Position numbers and translations under genes: made by a program
Assembly: GCA_023384415.1 (NCBI GenBank)
Contig: JAHDWJ010000001.1
Span: forward strand, 289,713-353,712
Reading direction: 5' to 3'
Origin: Anaerolineae bacterium
GTDB taxonomy: Bacteria > Chloroflexota > Anaerolineae > Promineifilales > Promineifilaceae
Length of the DNA: 64,000 nt
In this document: piece after piece, positions 9,401-15,264 of the stretch
How the letters are laid out: each line of letters starts with the position of its first letter
Position numbering within the stretch: position 1 is the first letter of the stretch
The notes under the pieces: generated by a model
Database searches by the model: none
What the model saw: the letters and a program-made list of their open reading frames with translations, nothing else
Told to the model about the DNA's origin: nothing

Positions 9401-11238
9401 TGTATGCAGGGCCACCGGCATATACGGTCACAACCAGTTATACCTACGATGCGGTTGGTAATCGGCTTAGTATGACCACCGATCGGGATACCGGCCCTGG
9501 CCCACAACCAGACCCGGTAACGATTACCTACAGTTATGACCAGGCAAATCGGATGCTTACCGCCGGTGATGTCACGTTTACCTATGATAACAATGGCAAT
9601 CGCCTGAGTAAGTTGACCCCAGGTACCCCACCGGCACAAAGCCGCCTGGAAACCTATACCTATGATGCCGAGAACCGCATGACACTGTATGTACGGCAGC
9701 GGGTGAACAATGGTCAGATCGAGCAGCGGGTTTATAATGTCTTCGATGGCCTGGGGCGGCGCGTCAATAAAGGGTTACAAGACGCGAATGGGACGATTAA
9801 GTGGACCCATTATGCCCTGGATGGATTGAGTTACGATCAACTGGCGGAATTCCCCATGACGGGGCCGCCACGTGTGAACGAACTATATCGCGGCTGGGGT
9901 AATAGTTTGCTCAGCATGAATGAGATTCAGGGCAATGGGGCAGGAACCCAATATTGGTTTGCCAGTGATGGCTCGCAGAATGTGGCGGCCACGACCAAAC
10001 AAGATGGGCAGAGTGCCCATGAATATTTCTATGATCCATACGGGCAGTTGATTGACGCGAATGGGCATTGGGAAGATTCCAGCTCCTGGACAAATCCGCA
10101 CAACCATTATTTGCTGACGGGCAAAGAGTGGGATGAAGAGAGCCGGTTATATTACTTTGGAGCACGCTTCTACGATGCTGATGCCGGTGTCTGGCTAACG
10201 GCCGATCCTTATCGGGGCGAAATAGATGTACCCCGTACCCTGCACCCGTATTTGCATTTAGGGCATAACCCACCAGGGCAGGCCGACAATACCAACAGCC
10301 CAATGAGTACACACAGTTACCTCTACGGGCAAAACAACCCTCTGAACCGGATTGATCCGCTAGGTTTCTTCAATTGGAATACCGGACATGTCGAACCTGG
10401 GGATACCTTATCACAGATTGCCCAAGATGCCGGAGTAAGCATTGCTCAAATCCGCAGTTGGAATCCACAGATTGAGCATCCCGATAAAATCATTGCGGGG
10501 ATGTACATCTGGTTGCCTGCAAATGCTGTACAAGCAGGTAAGATGGCAGAAGCAATTCGGATGGGAGCGGGTACAAATGAATCGGTATGGGGCAAAAACC
10601 CTCCTGCCTGTGATACTGGCCTAGCAGGGCGAAAAGTCGCTAATTGTCCTACTCTTCCGACAATAGACATTGGTGTTCAGTTCAACTTATCAACCGCTCA
10701 ATTCCAAGCTGTTGGCCTTGCAGGATTTTTTGAGTTAAACCTTGAAACTAAAGGAAGCATTATTAAGGGCTTTGCTGGTATAGGCATAAAATGGGATCCC
10801 GTTGACGTGAACCCCCTATTGAAAAAAGCTGATAACGCATTACAGAAATTGTTGGGACTTCACATTGTTCTTGAGGCACAAATAGGCGGTGGCGGGGAAT
10901 TTGAATACAATCTCTGTACTCAAAGCGGTGATATTCGCCTTTGTGGATTTGGCAGAGTCAGTGCTGGTATAGAGAGCCGTATGTCTGGTGTTAGGTCTAA
11001 TGGTCAATACACACGCGAAAGATTTGGCGCTACAGCTAATGGTGAGGCAAAATTATGTGTAAGTCTTTGCAATGGGCATCTTACATGGTCAGCTTATGCT
11101 AAGTGGTCCGTTTATGCCAACTTTGGAAACAAATGGTTTAATAGAGACTATCAGTACAGTGGTGAAATTGGCTCCAATGAACTTAACTATATAACCACAC
11201 TTGAAAAATTTGCGGTGTTAAGGAAGTATTGTGGCTAG
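3409..11238 (+). CDS. Giant RHS/YD-repeat protein with LysM and unknown C-terminal domain
   Basis: This 2609-residue protein starts with a signal or anchor segment (about residues 10-35). A beta-rich region contains an LGFP-like stretch (GGFLGLPVSD), and a DUF6531-like entry to the RHS shell follows (DPVNTGLGNFVF). Dozens of YD repeats (GN.TTYTYD..G) span about residues 730-2100, and the RHS core end shows YYFGARFYDADAGVW and NPLNRIDPLG. Unusually, a LysM module follows (about 2326-2371, EPGDTLSQIAQDAGVS). The last 240 residues are of unknown type, Gly-rich and AT-rich at DNA level, with paired Cys residues. RHS shells typically encapsulate a C-terminal toxin; LysM suggests peptidoglycan binding. 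Start: ATG at 3409 with AGGAG 7 nt upstream; an upstream TTG (3370) lacks a ribosome site. No certain immunity gene follows. The gene lacks any GCGGCCGC site, unlike its neighbours. Confidence 0.9.
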   Translation: MKPSTAGRCFRVLSVVVAIAVFLSVLVPTVRNKLLADVIKNVEAGEEVTNFPLLPHLLYLPSILTPPYVIETTIPLTGGSLIAPEYGFILTVPANYYSEPLRFVYVARPAPVINGTYIWHSAFDLHAYAADGIEITQFDELLTLAQTYDETIPNNINPDDLYLAYQGEDGNWVALPSVVDVDGQKVTAVTDHFTPFALMAPADSVPYEVGIRDPVVGPEYFTDAFRAAYHRNGGESEIGLPFGFVHRYFEDGGDDDSTNPWIQDFNWASIIYNPDTGTAYYIQGEYISKYVNSGGPGGFLGLPVSDRFTPPDSAILMDKHTDFMENEVQQFEYGFIGEDSNESNGSGFMAVRYYPIFSGADISVEWYDPDPGNGIPEVKARVTLTTRDVFGHPSYNDKREAGPADIWIEADDNYFDGWVPGQGSEPKIWENLDPVGEFSFRLEAWVNGAGGYQAGYLACDSYKKEQAEEPPSSYLFGPIPLSVNGYSNSWSYDCTGFGGGGGYNDTISPTITHSPADDVWQNGHGWAQIDAHVSDNVRVAYTTLYVNGQAYPMTLWAGNVISGTYARVVPLRLGQNEYYFEAYDTSGNRARLPENEGEFFHVYATQDADFGFRPDMGYSDDPVNTGLGNFVFNYVDVEIPALGPGIVIERWFNHQSRYNGLFGIGWTFAYDMRLQLVDNLLLSGAQLRYGDGHTVNFARNGTGEFVSDDTPHDILREIGGEYVLITKQDINYHFNANGRLTRISDDDGNSIIFAYSGEVLSSLTDASGRVLTFTYEDGRIMAIDVPDYGTLTYEYIDGRLIAATDTEGNVSQYSYDDEGCILSITSPNGNPFLNSQTCDEDGRVTYQLGGTGYVNQFSYDDDVTTITDPYGNVTTHVYDEEFHLIENRDALGNSIFYTYSEDHLPLSITDKNGNTTTYTYDERGNLLTVTDPHGNVTIYTYDADDNVLTRTDALGNLFTYEYDAEGHLVRSIAPDGGVVEHNYNDEGLLIRTVDELGNATETTYNAQGLPVAVTDALGNTATMTYDAAGHILSLTDASGHTSTYQYNSRDLVTVVTDPEGYTTIYEYDSDRNLIGETNQDGYVKTYTYDENGRLVAETDWAGNVTTYEYDDLGRKTKETDPLGYSIVYVYDEVSNLVAKTDKRGATTTYTYDANGNRLSETDALVNTTFYVYDELNQLVEVHYPCDCPSRVEYTTYDPLGRISSRTDANGNVTMFEYDALGWETKRVDALGYETIKIYDLGGNLITEIDALGHETQYEYDALNRVVTTTNRLGYTVINTYDETGRLIARTDQRGNTTHYVYDGNNRLVEMIDPLGGVTSYSYDGRGNRLAMTDARGHTSYFVYDANSNLISETNPRGYTTTYSYDARNQRLTTVDALGGITSYTYDPAGALLTETDALGYTRTTTYDILGRTETEMDRNGNVTTYVYDAAGNISQVIDALGGITSYTYDPNNNRLTETNALGHATTYLYDALNRQITVIDALSGVSTRDYDALGRLIEMVDANGQATTYLYDAEGQRIATTDALGHTSTTEYDPAGNVIREVDRNGNITLYEYDALNRQTAVTNGLGHTAFTVYDEAGNVVARTNFRGYTTTFEYDENNNLIRQTDALGGVTTYEYDALDRQISMSDANGHTTSRSYNAVGSLTAVTLPEGQVSSYSYDGERNRISFTNGRGFTTQYEYDALNRQVRMIDPLGHVTSTVYDAIGQVVGDVDANGNGNVYTYDALGRLIGVTDALGYTTIYIYDAVGNRLGKLDANGHLSVFSYDALNRLILEANAEGDTWLFSYDSEGNLIERLDANGQLTHYVFDAVHQLVAIQYPDPAQNVSYGYDENGNLVQIVDPVGTTSLVYDPLDREVSKTDGYGRLTHNGYDAVGNRISLTYPDGNVMTYIYNANDWLVSVVEPQNGQTSYSYEDDGQVRTIDKANNTWESNVYDAAGRLTRLFNGTHHGGGGVVTAYDYTLDAVGNRLQIIEQYTQGQVRTNVKTYTYNNRYELLEAVELYAGPPAYTVTTSYTYDAVGNRLSMTTDRDTGPGPQPDPVTITYSYDQANRMLTAGDVTFTYDNNGNRLSKLTPGTPPAQSRLETYTYDAENRMTLYVRQRVNNGQIEQRVYNVFDGLGRRVNKGLQDANGTIKWTHYALDGLSYDQLAEFPMTGPPRVNELYRGWGNSLLSMNEIQGNGAGTQYWFASDGSQNVAATTKQDGQSAHEYFYDPYGQLIDANGHWEDSSSWTNPHNHYLLTGKEWDEESRLYYFGARFYDADAGVWLTADPYRGEIDVPRTLHPYLHLGHNPPGQADNTNSPMSTHSYLYGQNNPLNRIDPLGFFNWNTGHVEPGDTLSQIAQDAGVSIAQIRSWNPQIEHPDKIIAGMYIWLPANAVQAGKMAEAIRMGAGTNESVWGKNPPACDTGLAGRKVANCPTLPTIDIGVQFNLSTAQFQAVGLAGFFELNLETKGSIIKGFAGIGIKWDPVDVNPLLKKADNALQKLLGLHIVLEAQIGGGGEFEYNLCTQSGDIRLCGFGRVSAGIESRMSGVRSNGQYTRERFGATANGEAKLCVSLCNGHLTWSAYAKWSVYANFGNKWFNRDYQYSGEIGSNELNYITTLEKFAVLRKYCG

Positions 11239-11258
11239 TCAATAGTTAGACATGGAAA

Positions 11259-11476
11259 ATGGCCGTTTCCCTTCACGCAATCGTGGTGGGGGACGGCCGT
11301 TTTTGTTGGAGATACGGCCGTTTTCCTTCACGCAATTGTGGTGGGGAACGGCCGTTTTTGTTGGGGAGACGGCCGTTTTCCTTCGTGCAGTTATGATGGG
11401 AACGGCCATTTTAGGTGGGGAACGGCCGTTTTCCTTCGTGCAGTTGTGGTGGGGAACGGCCGTTTCTGTTAGAGGG
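11259..11476. repeat. Four-copy ~55-bp tandem repeat
   Basis: Units begin at 11259, 11314, 11369 and 11422 (55, 55, 53 and about 55 bp). Each unit holds two ACGGCCGT-type palindromes separated by a conserved TTCCTTCxxGCA segment and a GTGGTGGGGA segment. Copies 2-4 differ by a few point changes, which suggests recent expansion. The units abut without spacers, so this is not a CRISPR array. It lies directly after the RHS stop codon. Confidence 0.85.
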
Positions 11477-11513
11477 TTACAGCAGTTTTGCGTATAGAAC
11501 AGATGGGGATGGT

Positions 11514-11557
11514 AAACGGCCGTAGCCAACACAGCATGGGGGCTACGGCCGTTTTTT
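11514..11557 (+). terminator. Rho-independent terminator after RHS gene and repeat array
   Basis: A 14-bp perfect stem (AAACGGCCGTAGCC / GGCTACGGCCGTTT) with a 13-nt loop is followed by a run of six T on the plus strand. It would end transcription from the RHS gene and insulate the small genes that follow. Both arms contain the CGGCCG core. Confidence 0.75.
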
Positions 11558-11558
11558 A

Positions 11559-11567
11559 TGCTATACT
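11559..11567 (+). promoter_or_regulatory. Extended -10 promoter before DUF4258/DUF2283 pair
   Basis: TGC-TATACT forms an extended -10 element 23 nt before the ATG at 11591. The surrounding string TATGCTATACTGAC is nearly repeated at 12179-12192 (TATGATATACTGAC), upstream of the next toxin/antitoxin pair. Confidence 0.45.
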
Positions 11568-11590
11568 GACCGCCATACAAGAGCAAATCA

Positions 11591-11836
11591 ATGCCGTTCA
11601 AAACAACCGCTTACTTCGCGGCCATCAAATCAAGGCCGGATCGGGCATTCATTCAAGATGAATGGATCCTTTACGTTATCAACCATCCCGTGCGCGAAGA
11701 AATTCAAAGCGACGGCCGTATTCGTCGGTGGGCTAAAATCGCGGCAGCGGACAATCGTTATTTGCGGGTGGTTTTGCTCGCTGACGGGGAAACTGTTCAC
11801 AACGCCTTTTTTGATCGCCGCTTTAAGGAGAACTAA
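11591..11836 (+). CDS. DUF4258-like small protein, putative toxin partner
   Basis: This 81-residue protein has the compact layout of DUF4258-type proteins: a helical start, a central INHPVREEIQSDGR segment and a C-terminal beta pair (RYLRVVLLADGETVHNAFFD). Such proteins are RelE/BrnT-like small folds commonly paired with DUF2283 genes, as here, where the next start is 2 nt downstream. The pair probably forms a toxin/antitoxin-like or regulatory module. I cannot identify catalytic residues. It lies just after the terminator of the RHS gene, so a role as its immunity protein is conceivable but unsupported. Confidence 0.6.
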   Translation: MPFKTTAYFAAIKSRPDRAFIQDEWILYVINHPVREEIQSDGRIRRWAKIAAADNRYLRVVLLADGETVHNAFFDRRFKEN

Positions 11837-11838
11837 CC

Positions 11839-12060
11839 GTGAAAATTCGCTACTTTGCGGATACAGACACCCTCTATATTCAGTTAAATGATAAAGAAAT
11901 CGTGGATGCGCAGGAAATCAACGAAAATACCATTCTCGACCTGGACGCAGACGGTAATCTGGTGGCGCTGACCCTGGAACATGCCCGCGAAACGGCTAAT
12001 ATTCTCGATTTTTCTTTCCAGCAAGCGTTCCACCCCGCCGCACAGTACGCCGAGGTGTGA
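11839..12060 (+). CDS. DUF2283 family protein, putative antitoxin
   Basis: This 73-residue protein has the DUF2283 hallmark YFADTDTLYIQLND near its N-terminus (usually Y...DVLYI) followed by a DLDADGNLVALTLEHA segment. AGGAG at 11827-11831, inside the end of the previous gene, is its ribosome site. With only 2 nt between the genes the two are translationally coupled. Function is not established for the family; the pairing suggests an antitoxin-like role. A second, longer DUF2283 gene lies at 14442. Confidence 0.7.
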   Translation: MKIRYFADTDTLYIQLNDKEIVDAQEINENTILDLDADGNLVALTLEHARETANILDFSFQQAFHPAAQYAEV

Positions 12061-12068
12061 CAACAATA

Positions 12069-12098
12069 GATTGAGAAAGGAACGGATAGCGGCCGCGT
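12069..12098. repeat. Partial copy of island repeat (GGAACGGATAGCGGCCGCGT)
   Basis: The right half of the palindromic repeat described at 12872 and 13720 (attgaGAAAGGAACGGATAG plus the GCGGCCGC site) occurs alone here, between the DUF4258/DUF2283 pair and the VapBC-like pair. It is followed at about 12113-12160 by a diverged copy of the repeat that flanks dnaE (TTTTTCGCCGCG ... CCGCGTCG). Confidence 0.6.
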
Positions 12099-12179
12099 AA
12101 TTTGTTGCTGGTGTTTTTTCGCCGCGTCCCCCCCTCGATTTGTCTCCGCGTCGTTTAGAACAATATCGCTCCCCTTTTA

Positions 12180-12188
12180 TGATATACT
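12180..12188 (+). promoter_or_regulatory. Extended -10 promoter before DUF2281/PIN pair
   Basis: TGA-TATACT forms an extended -10 element 47 nt before the start codon at 12236. The flanks match the element at 11559 (TATGNTATACTGAC), which suggests that the two small modules share a promoter type or arose with a common upstream sequence. Confidence 0.45.
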
Positions 12189-12235
12189 GACAGCAGCAGG
12201 TAGGAGCGACGATGATGTGAAATGAGGTGAGCGAT

Positions 12236-12475
12236 ATGCTTAAAGAGACATTGTGGCATGAGATTGATGCTTTGCCAGAATCCCAATTAAAAACCTTGCG
12301 GGAGTTTGTGCAGTTTCTGCAATATATGGCTCAACAGAAACCAGCAACCCCAAAGTTGTCTCGCCGTATTCCTGGACTTGATGCCGGGTCAACCTGGGTT
12401 AGTGATGATTTTGATGCCCCTCTGCCTGACTCTTTCTGGTTTGGGGATGACGTGAACGATGAAGCTCCTGCTTGA
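12236..12475 (+). CDS. DUF2281-like antitoxin of a VapBC-type pair
   Basis: This 79-residue acidic protein has an N-terminal helix pair (LWHEIDALPESQLKTLREFV) typical of DUF2281 antitoxins and a Pro/Asp-rich C-terminal tail (DDFDAPLPDSFW) of the kind that wraps into PIN toxins. The ATG at 12236 is preferred over the GTG at 12227 because GAGGTG sits about 6 nt upstream of it. Its 3' end overlaps the PIN gene by 17 nt, the usual coupling in such operons. Confidence 0.75.
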   Translation: MLKETLWHEIDALPESQLKTLREFVQFLQYMAQQKPATPKLSRRIPGLDAGSTWVSDDFDAPLPDSFWFGDDVNDEAPA

Positions 12476-12848
12476 TACCCATACGTTCATCTGGTGGTAT
12501 AATGAACCGGAACGATTGCCCGCCAGGGTGTTGGCGGTTTGCCAGGATGTAGAGAATAGCTTGATGTTGAGTGTTGCTAGCGTGTGGGAGATACAGATTA
12601 AGGCCCAGTTAGGCAAACTGCGGTTGGCTAAGCCATTACCAGACATCATTCGTCATCAGCAAGAGCAAAACCATTTATACATCTTACCTGTCACACTCCC
12701 CGTAATATTTACCGTGGATAGTTTACCTCTATATCATCGCGATCCTTTTGATCGGCTTTTAATTGCCCAGGCTAAATTAGACCAATCCCTGCTGATTAGT
12801 AACGACAGCCAGTTCCGGCCGTATCCGGTTTCACTGCTTTGGGAGTAG
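12459..12848 (+). CDS. PIN-domain toxin, VapC-like ribonuclease
   Basis: This 129-residue PIN domain belongs to the type paired with DUF2281 antitoxins. It has LLDTHTFIWW (first metal-binding Asp), SVASVWEIQIK (conserved Glu) and HRDPFDRLLIAQA (later Asp residues), then a C-terminal ISNDSQF segment. VapC-type toxins cleave RNA, often tRNA, with Mg2+. The gene overlaps the antitoxin by 17 nt. A GCGGCCGC-bearing palindromic repeat begins about 25 nt after the stop. Confidence 0.88.
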   Translation: MKLLLDTHTFIWWYNEPERLPARVLAVCQDVENSLMLSVASVWEIQIKAQLGKLRLAKPLPDIIRHQQEQNHLYILPVTLPVIFTVDSLPLYHRDPFDRLLIAQAKLDQSLLISNDSQFRPYPVSLLWE

Positions 12849-12871
12849 CCCGTTTTCTCTGGATTGCGGCC

Positions 12872-12975
12872 GCGACCCTATCCGTATCCCCTTCATCAGT
12901 GGCTGATGACAACAACGGATTGGGAAAGGAACGGATAGCGGCCGCGTTTCTGTAGTTGGCGGGACCGGCCGTTAT
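12872..12975. repeat. Palindromic island repeat, full copy 1
   Basis: CTATCCGT..CC and GGAACGGATAG form the arms of an imperfect inverted repeat around ATCAGTGGCTGATGACAACA, and a GCGGCCGC site lies in the right shoulder. Nearly the same about 90 bp recur at 13767-13860. Both copies lie between toxin/antitoxin modules. The layout (short, palindromic, intergenic) resembles REP/MITE elements. Confidence 0.75.
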
Positions 12976-13319
12976 CCTTCCTGTGCATTTGCCAGCATTT
13001 GTCTGACAGCTATTTGCAGTGGTGGTAAGTCACGCTGTATCGTCTCCCACACACGGCGCACATTGATGACAAAATAACCGTGAATGAGCTTATCGCGCAT
13101 ACCTGCGACTGCTTGCCAGGGAATTTGCGGATAACGGTCTCGTTCTGTTTGGGGGATGAATTTGACCGCTTCACCAAAGATTTCTAAAGCGCGGATGACG
13201 GCGTAAATCTTTTCATCATTGGCCTCAAAAGAGGTAAACGCCACACCTTCGACAAATTGTTGGGCTTTGCTGCTCGCGTCCAGAATGTCGTGCAGATAAT
13301 CGGTATAGGCACGGGTCAT
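12972..13319 (-). CDS. hepT: HepT-like toxin (HEPN ribonuclease, DUF86)
   Basis: This 115-residue HEPN protein carries the RX4HXY motif as RDKLIHGYF, the RNase centre of HepT toxins. The adjacent MntA-type nucleotidyltransferase is known in characterised pairs to adenylylate the Tyr of this motif and so neutralise the toxin. The start overlaps the antitoxin stop by 4 nt (ATGA), so the two are co-translated with the antitoxin first. The N-terminal helices (AYTDYLHDILDASSKAQQFV) and EIFGEAVKFIP fit the family length and order. Confidence 0.88.
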   Translation of the reverse strand: MTRAYTDYLHDILDASSKAQQFVEGVAFTSFEANDEKIYAVIRALEIFGEAVKFIPQTERDRYPQIPWQAVAGMRDKLIHGYFVINVRRVWETIQRDLPPLQIAVRQMLANAQEG

Positions 13320-13609
13320 AGGGCAACGGCTTCTTGCAGAATATTTCGACCAACTGTAGGTTTGAGCATCTCACGTTCGACTAAATCAACTTTTACACCT
13401 AATACGGCCGATAAATGCTGCTCTAACTGGATAAATTCAATCAGAGAGAGATGGGGATTGTCGAATGTGACCAGAATGTCTATATCACTACTGCCGGTTT
13501 GTTCAGCCCGGACATAGGAGCCAAATAGCCACAAATCACGCACACCATATTCCTGGCGTAGATCAGGCAAAATAGCCTGGAGACGTTTGCTTATTTCCTG
13601 AGCGTTCAT
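13316..13609 (-). CDS. mntA: MntA-like nucleotidyltransferase antitoxin
   Basis: This 97-residue minimal nucleotidyltransferase has the GSX10DXD signature (FGSYVRAEQTGSSDIDIL) and a third acidic position near VKVDLVE. By family knowledge it transfers AMP to the HepT partner. I chose the ATG at 13609 because family members begin about 30 residues before the GS motif; the longer open frame (to 13789) runs into repeat DNA and is not protein-like. It forms a two-gene operon with hepT at 12972. Confidence 0.87.
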   Translation of the reverse strand: MNAQEISKRLQAILPDLRQEYGVRDLWLFGSYVRAEQTGSSDIDILVTFDNPHLSLIEFIQLEQHLSAVLGVKVDLVEREMLKPTVGRNILQEAVAL

Positions 13610-13668
13610 GGGCAAAGTATAACACAATCTTTTGTTAATTTGGCAGTTGACAATGGTCTTTTGCCGTC

Positions 13669-13868
13669 GTGCGGATTGGGAAAGGAACGGATGGCGGCCG
13701 CGTCCCTGTAGCTGGTGGTTGGTTGTCGGAGTGACAACAGCGAATTTGAGGAAGGAACGAAAGGCGTTCCCTATCCGTGTTCCTTCCATCAGTGGCTGAT
13801 GACAACAACGGATTGGGAAAGGAACGGATAGCGGCCGCGTCCCTGTAGCTGGTGGTGGGAATGCGGCC
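13669..13868. repeat. Palindromic island repeats, partial copy plus full copy 2
   Basis: 13669-13710 is a right-half copy (GGATTGGGAAAGGAACGGAT, GCGGCCGC). 13720-13766 holds GTGACAACAGCGAATTTGAG and GGAACGAAAGGCGTTCC (a small hairpin), also found at 14848. 13767-13860 is nearly identical to the repeat at 12872. The stretch contains no gene. Confidence 0.7.
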
Positions 13869-13951
13869 GCGCTGTTTATTGGCCTTCACTGGTGGGTGAG
13901 GGAATAAGACGGGTGGCCGGGTTGTAAGCTGTTTCTTCCCGGTTATATCTC

Positions 13952-13960
13952 TGCTATAAT
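13952..13960 (+). promoter_or_regulatory. Extended -10 element
   Basis: TGC-TATAAT is a consensus extended -10. It lies about 145 nt upstream of the ATG at 14105, leaving a leader with no evident structure. No good -35 box is visible, as expected for an extended -10 promoter. Confidence 0.4.
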
Positions 13961-14104
13961 GTCAACAAGGTAACAGATTACTAATGTTTGGTGAAAACGA
14001 GTGCGGCTTCTGGAAAACCTTCACTCCCTTAATCTCTAGAAGTCAGAACATAAAACGCCAATGTCTAACAAATTATGCCCCAGAGACGATAAGGGTAAGA
14101 AAAA

Positions 14105-14431
14105 ATGGCTAGTGGCAAACTATGGGTGCAGCCTGATCGCTTCGGTAATGAGATTTATCTAACTGAGGAACGATGGCAGCATATTATTGAGACTGACAAT
14201 CACCCAGAAATAGAGCCATATTTTGATTACTTGACCGAAACGATTCGACGTGGCCGCCGCCAACAAGACCCTTACGATCCCAATGGATACCGTTATTCTC
14301 TCCTCATTCCCGATTTACCCGATGGCAATAATCATCTTGTTGTTTGTGTTCGCTTTCGCTGGCGCACTCTCTCCAATGGGATATTGCACGAAGAGAAGTT
14401 TGTCACAACGGCTTATTTTCAATTCTTTTAG
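14105..14431 (+). CDS. PBECR/BrnT-like small nuclease candidate
   Basis: This 108-residue protein has the order ITLTEERWxHI ... HPEIEPY ... ETIRRGRR ... HLVVCVRF ... FVTTAYF (first element IYLTEERWQHI). That pattern resembles PBECR/BrnT-type small RNase-like domains: a conserved His after an ERW/HI helix, an HPE turn and a final beta strand ending TAYF. No function is proven. It is followed after 10 nt by a DUF2283 gene, the same partner type as at 11839, so a toxin/antitoxin-like pair is likely. Confidence 0.55.
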   Translation: MASGKLWVQPDRFGNEIYLTEERWQHIIETDNHPEIEPYFDYLTETIRRGRRQQDPYDPNGYRYSLLIPDLPDGNNHLVVCVRFRWRTLSNGILHEEKFVTTAYFQFF

Positions 14432-14441
14432 GTGATGAAGC

Positions 14442-14804
14442 ATGAACGATGTTAAGATGAATTACGATGCTGATGCGGATGTGTTGTACGTCTCATTTGG
14501 CCGCAGTGACCACATAACCGGTGTTGAGTTAGCCGATAATATTTTGTTACGCCTGGATACCGGTACGACTCCCAGCAGCTCACCCCGAGCGGTAGGATTG
14601 ACATTTATCAGCTTTTCCCATTTGATGGCCCATCACCAGGGGAAACCTTTATCTATCCCTCTGGCTAACCTGCGCCACCTACCCGATGCGTTGTGGCAAG
14701 CGGTTCTTGAGGTCATCAGCACCCCACCGGTTAGTGATTTTCTGGCCGTTGGGTTTTCTGTTTCGCCGCAAATACCTCCCTTACCGGGACTTGTCCCTGC
14801 CTGA
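14442..14804 (+). CDS. DUF2283 protein with C-terminal extension, putative antitoxin
   Basis: The first 40 residues match DUF2283 (MNYDADADVLYVSFGRSD, then ADNILLRLD). A further 70 residues contain a predicted helix (LPDALWQAVLEVI) and a Pro-rich end, longer than the usual family member and the paralogue at 11839. GGTGATG 6-12 nt upstream may be the ribosome site. Start spacing to the previous gene (10 nt) implies one operon. Confidence 0.65.
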   Translation: MNDVKMNYDADADVLYVSFGRSDHITGVELADNILLRLDTGTTPSSSPRAVGLTFISFSHLMAHHQGKPLSIPLANLRHLPDALWQAVLEVISTPPVSDFLAVGFSVSPQIPPLPGLVPA

Positions 14805-15264
14805 CGATTAAAGCATGGGTTGAATGGACCCGGTAATGAACCAGAGCGTGACAACAGCGAATTTGAGGAAGGAACGAAGGGTGACTCCGCCCTTGTTCCT
14901 TTCATCAGTAACTAACAACAGCATGTACACGCACCCGCTACCCCGCGTAGCTATCCCCTTACCCTGGCAAACTCCAAACTCCTACAATAATATTTCCCCC
15001 GCGCCTCTAACATCTGATTAAAGTAGCCCATCCGGTCAGGTCTGGTACAATTTTTACCGTCCCACGCGAATAGTCGCCACAACTTTTCCTCACCTGGGTA
15101 AAAGGCCACCACGAGCCGGGAGCATCGGGCCAAACGACCTTCTTGCCAGCTCACCGGCTGCCTTTCTTCAAAATGAATGGACGATTGGTCATTAACCCTT
15201 TCGGGCTTGATTCCTGTGGCAACTCACAACTAAAAACTAGAAACGCAAAACTGGAAACTCGCCT
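14805..15264. other. Intergenic stretch with repeats and a doubtful minus-strand ORF
   Basis: 14848-14920 repeats the GTGACAACAGCGAATTTGAG module and forms a small hairpin (GGAACGAAGGG / CCCTTGTTCC). On the minus strand 14951-15154 (67 codons, GTG start) reads as a basic, Trp-containing peptide (LWRLFAWDGKNC) that looks protein-like but has no relative I recognise; it may be a gene remnant. 15228-15264 is a heptamer array directly before the antiporter start. Confidence 0.4.
15228..15264. repeat. Heptanucleotide array (AACTNNA) before antiporter start
   Basis: Five heptamers in a row follow AACNNNA (aactaaa aactaga aacgcaa aactgga aactcgc) and end 2 nt before the ATG at 15265. No Shine-Dalgarno motif lies between the array and the start codon. 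Confidence 0.7.

Noticed and set aside
3409-11238. Complete polymorphic-toxin locus with immunity gene
   Set aside because: A terminator and repeat array separate the RHS gene from the next genes, which form their own DUF4258/DUF2283 module; no immunity gene can be assigned.
11259-11476. CRISPR array
   Set aside because: Units abut with no unique spacers, only four copies, each containing two palindromes; no cas genes in the window.
11239-11601. 120-codon minus-strand open frame across the tandem array
   Set aside because: Its residues are direct read-through of the 55-bp repeat (repeated TAVPHHN, KENGR), with no ribosome site; it is an artefact of the array.
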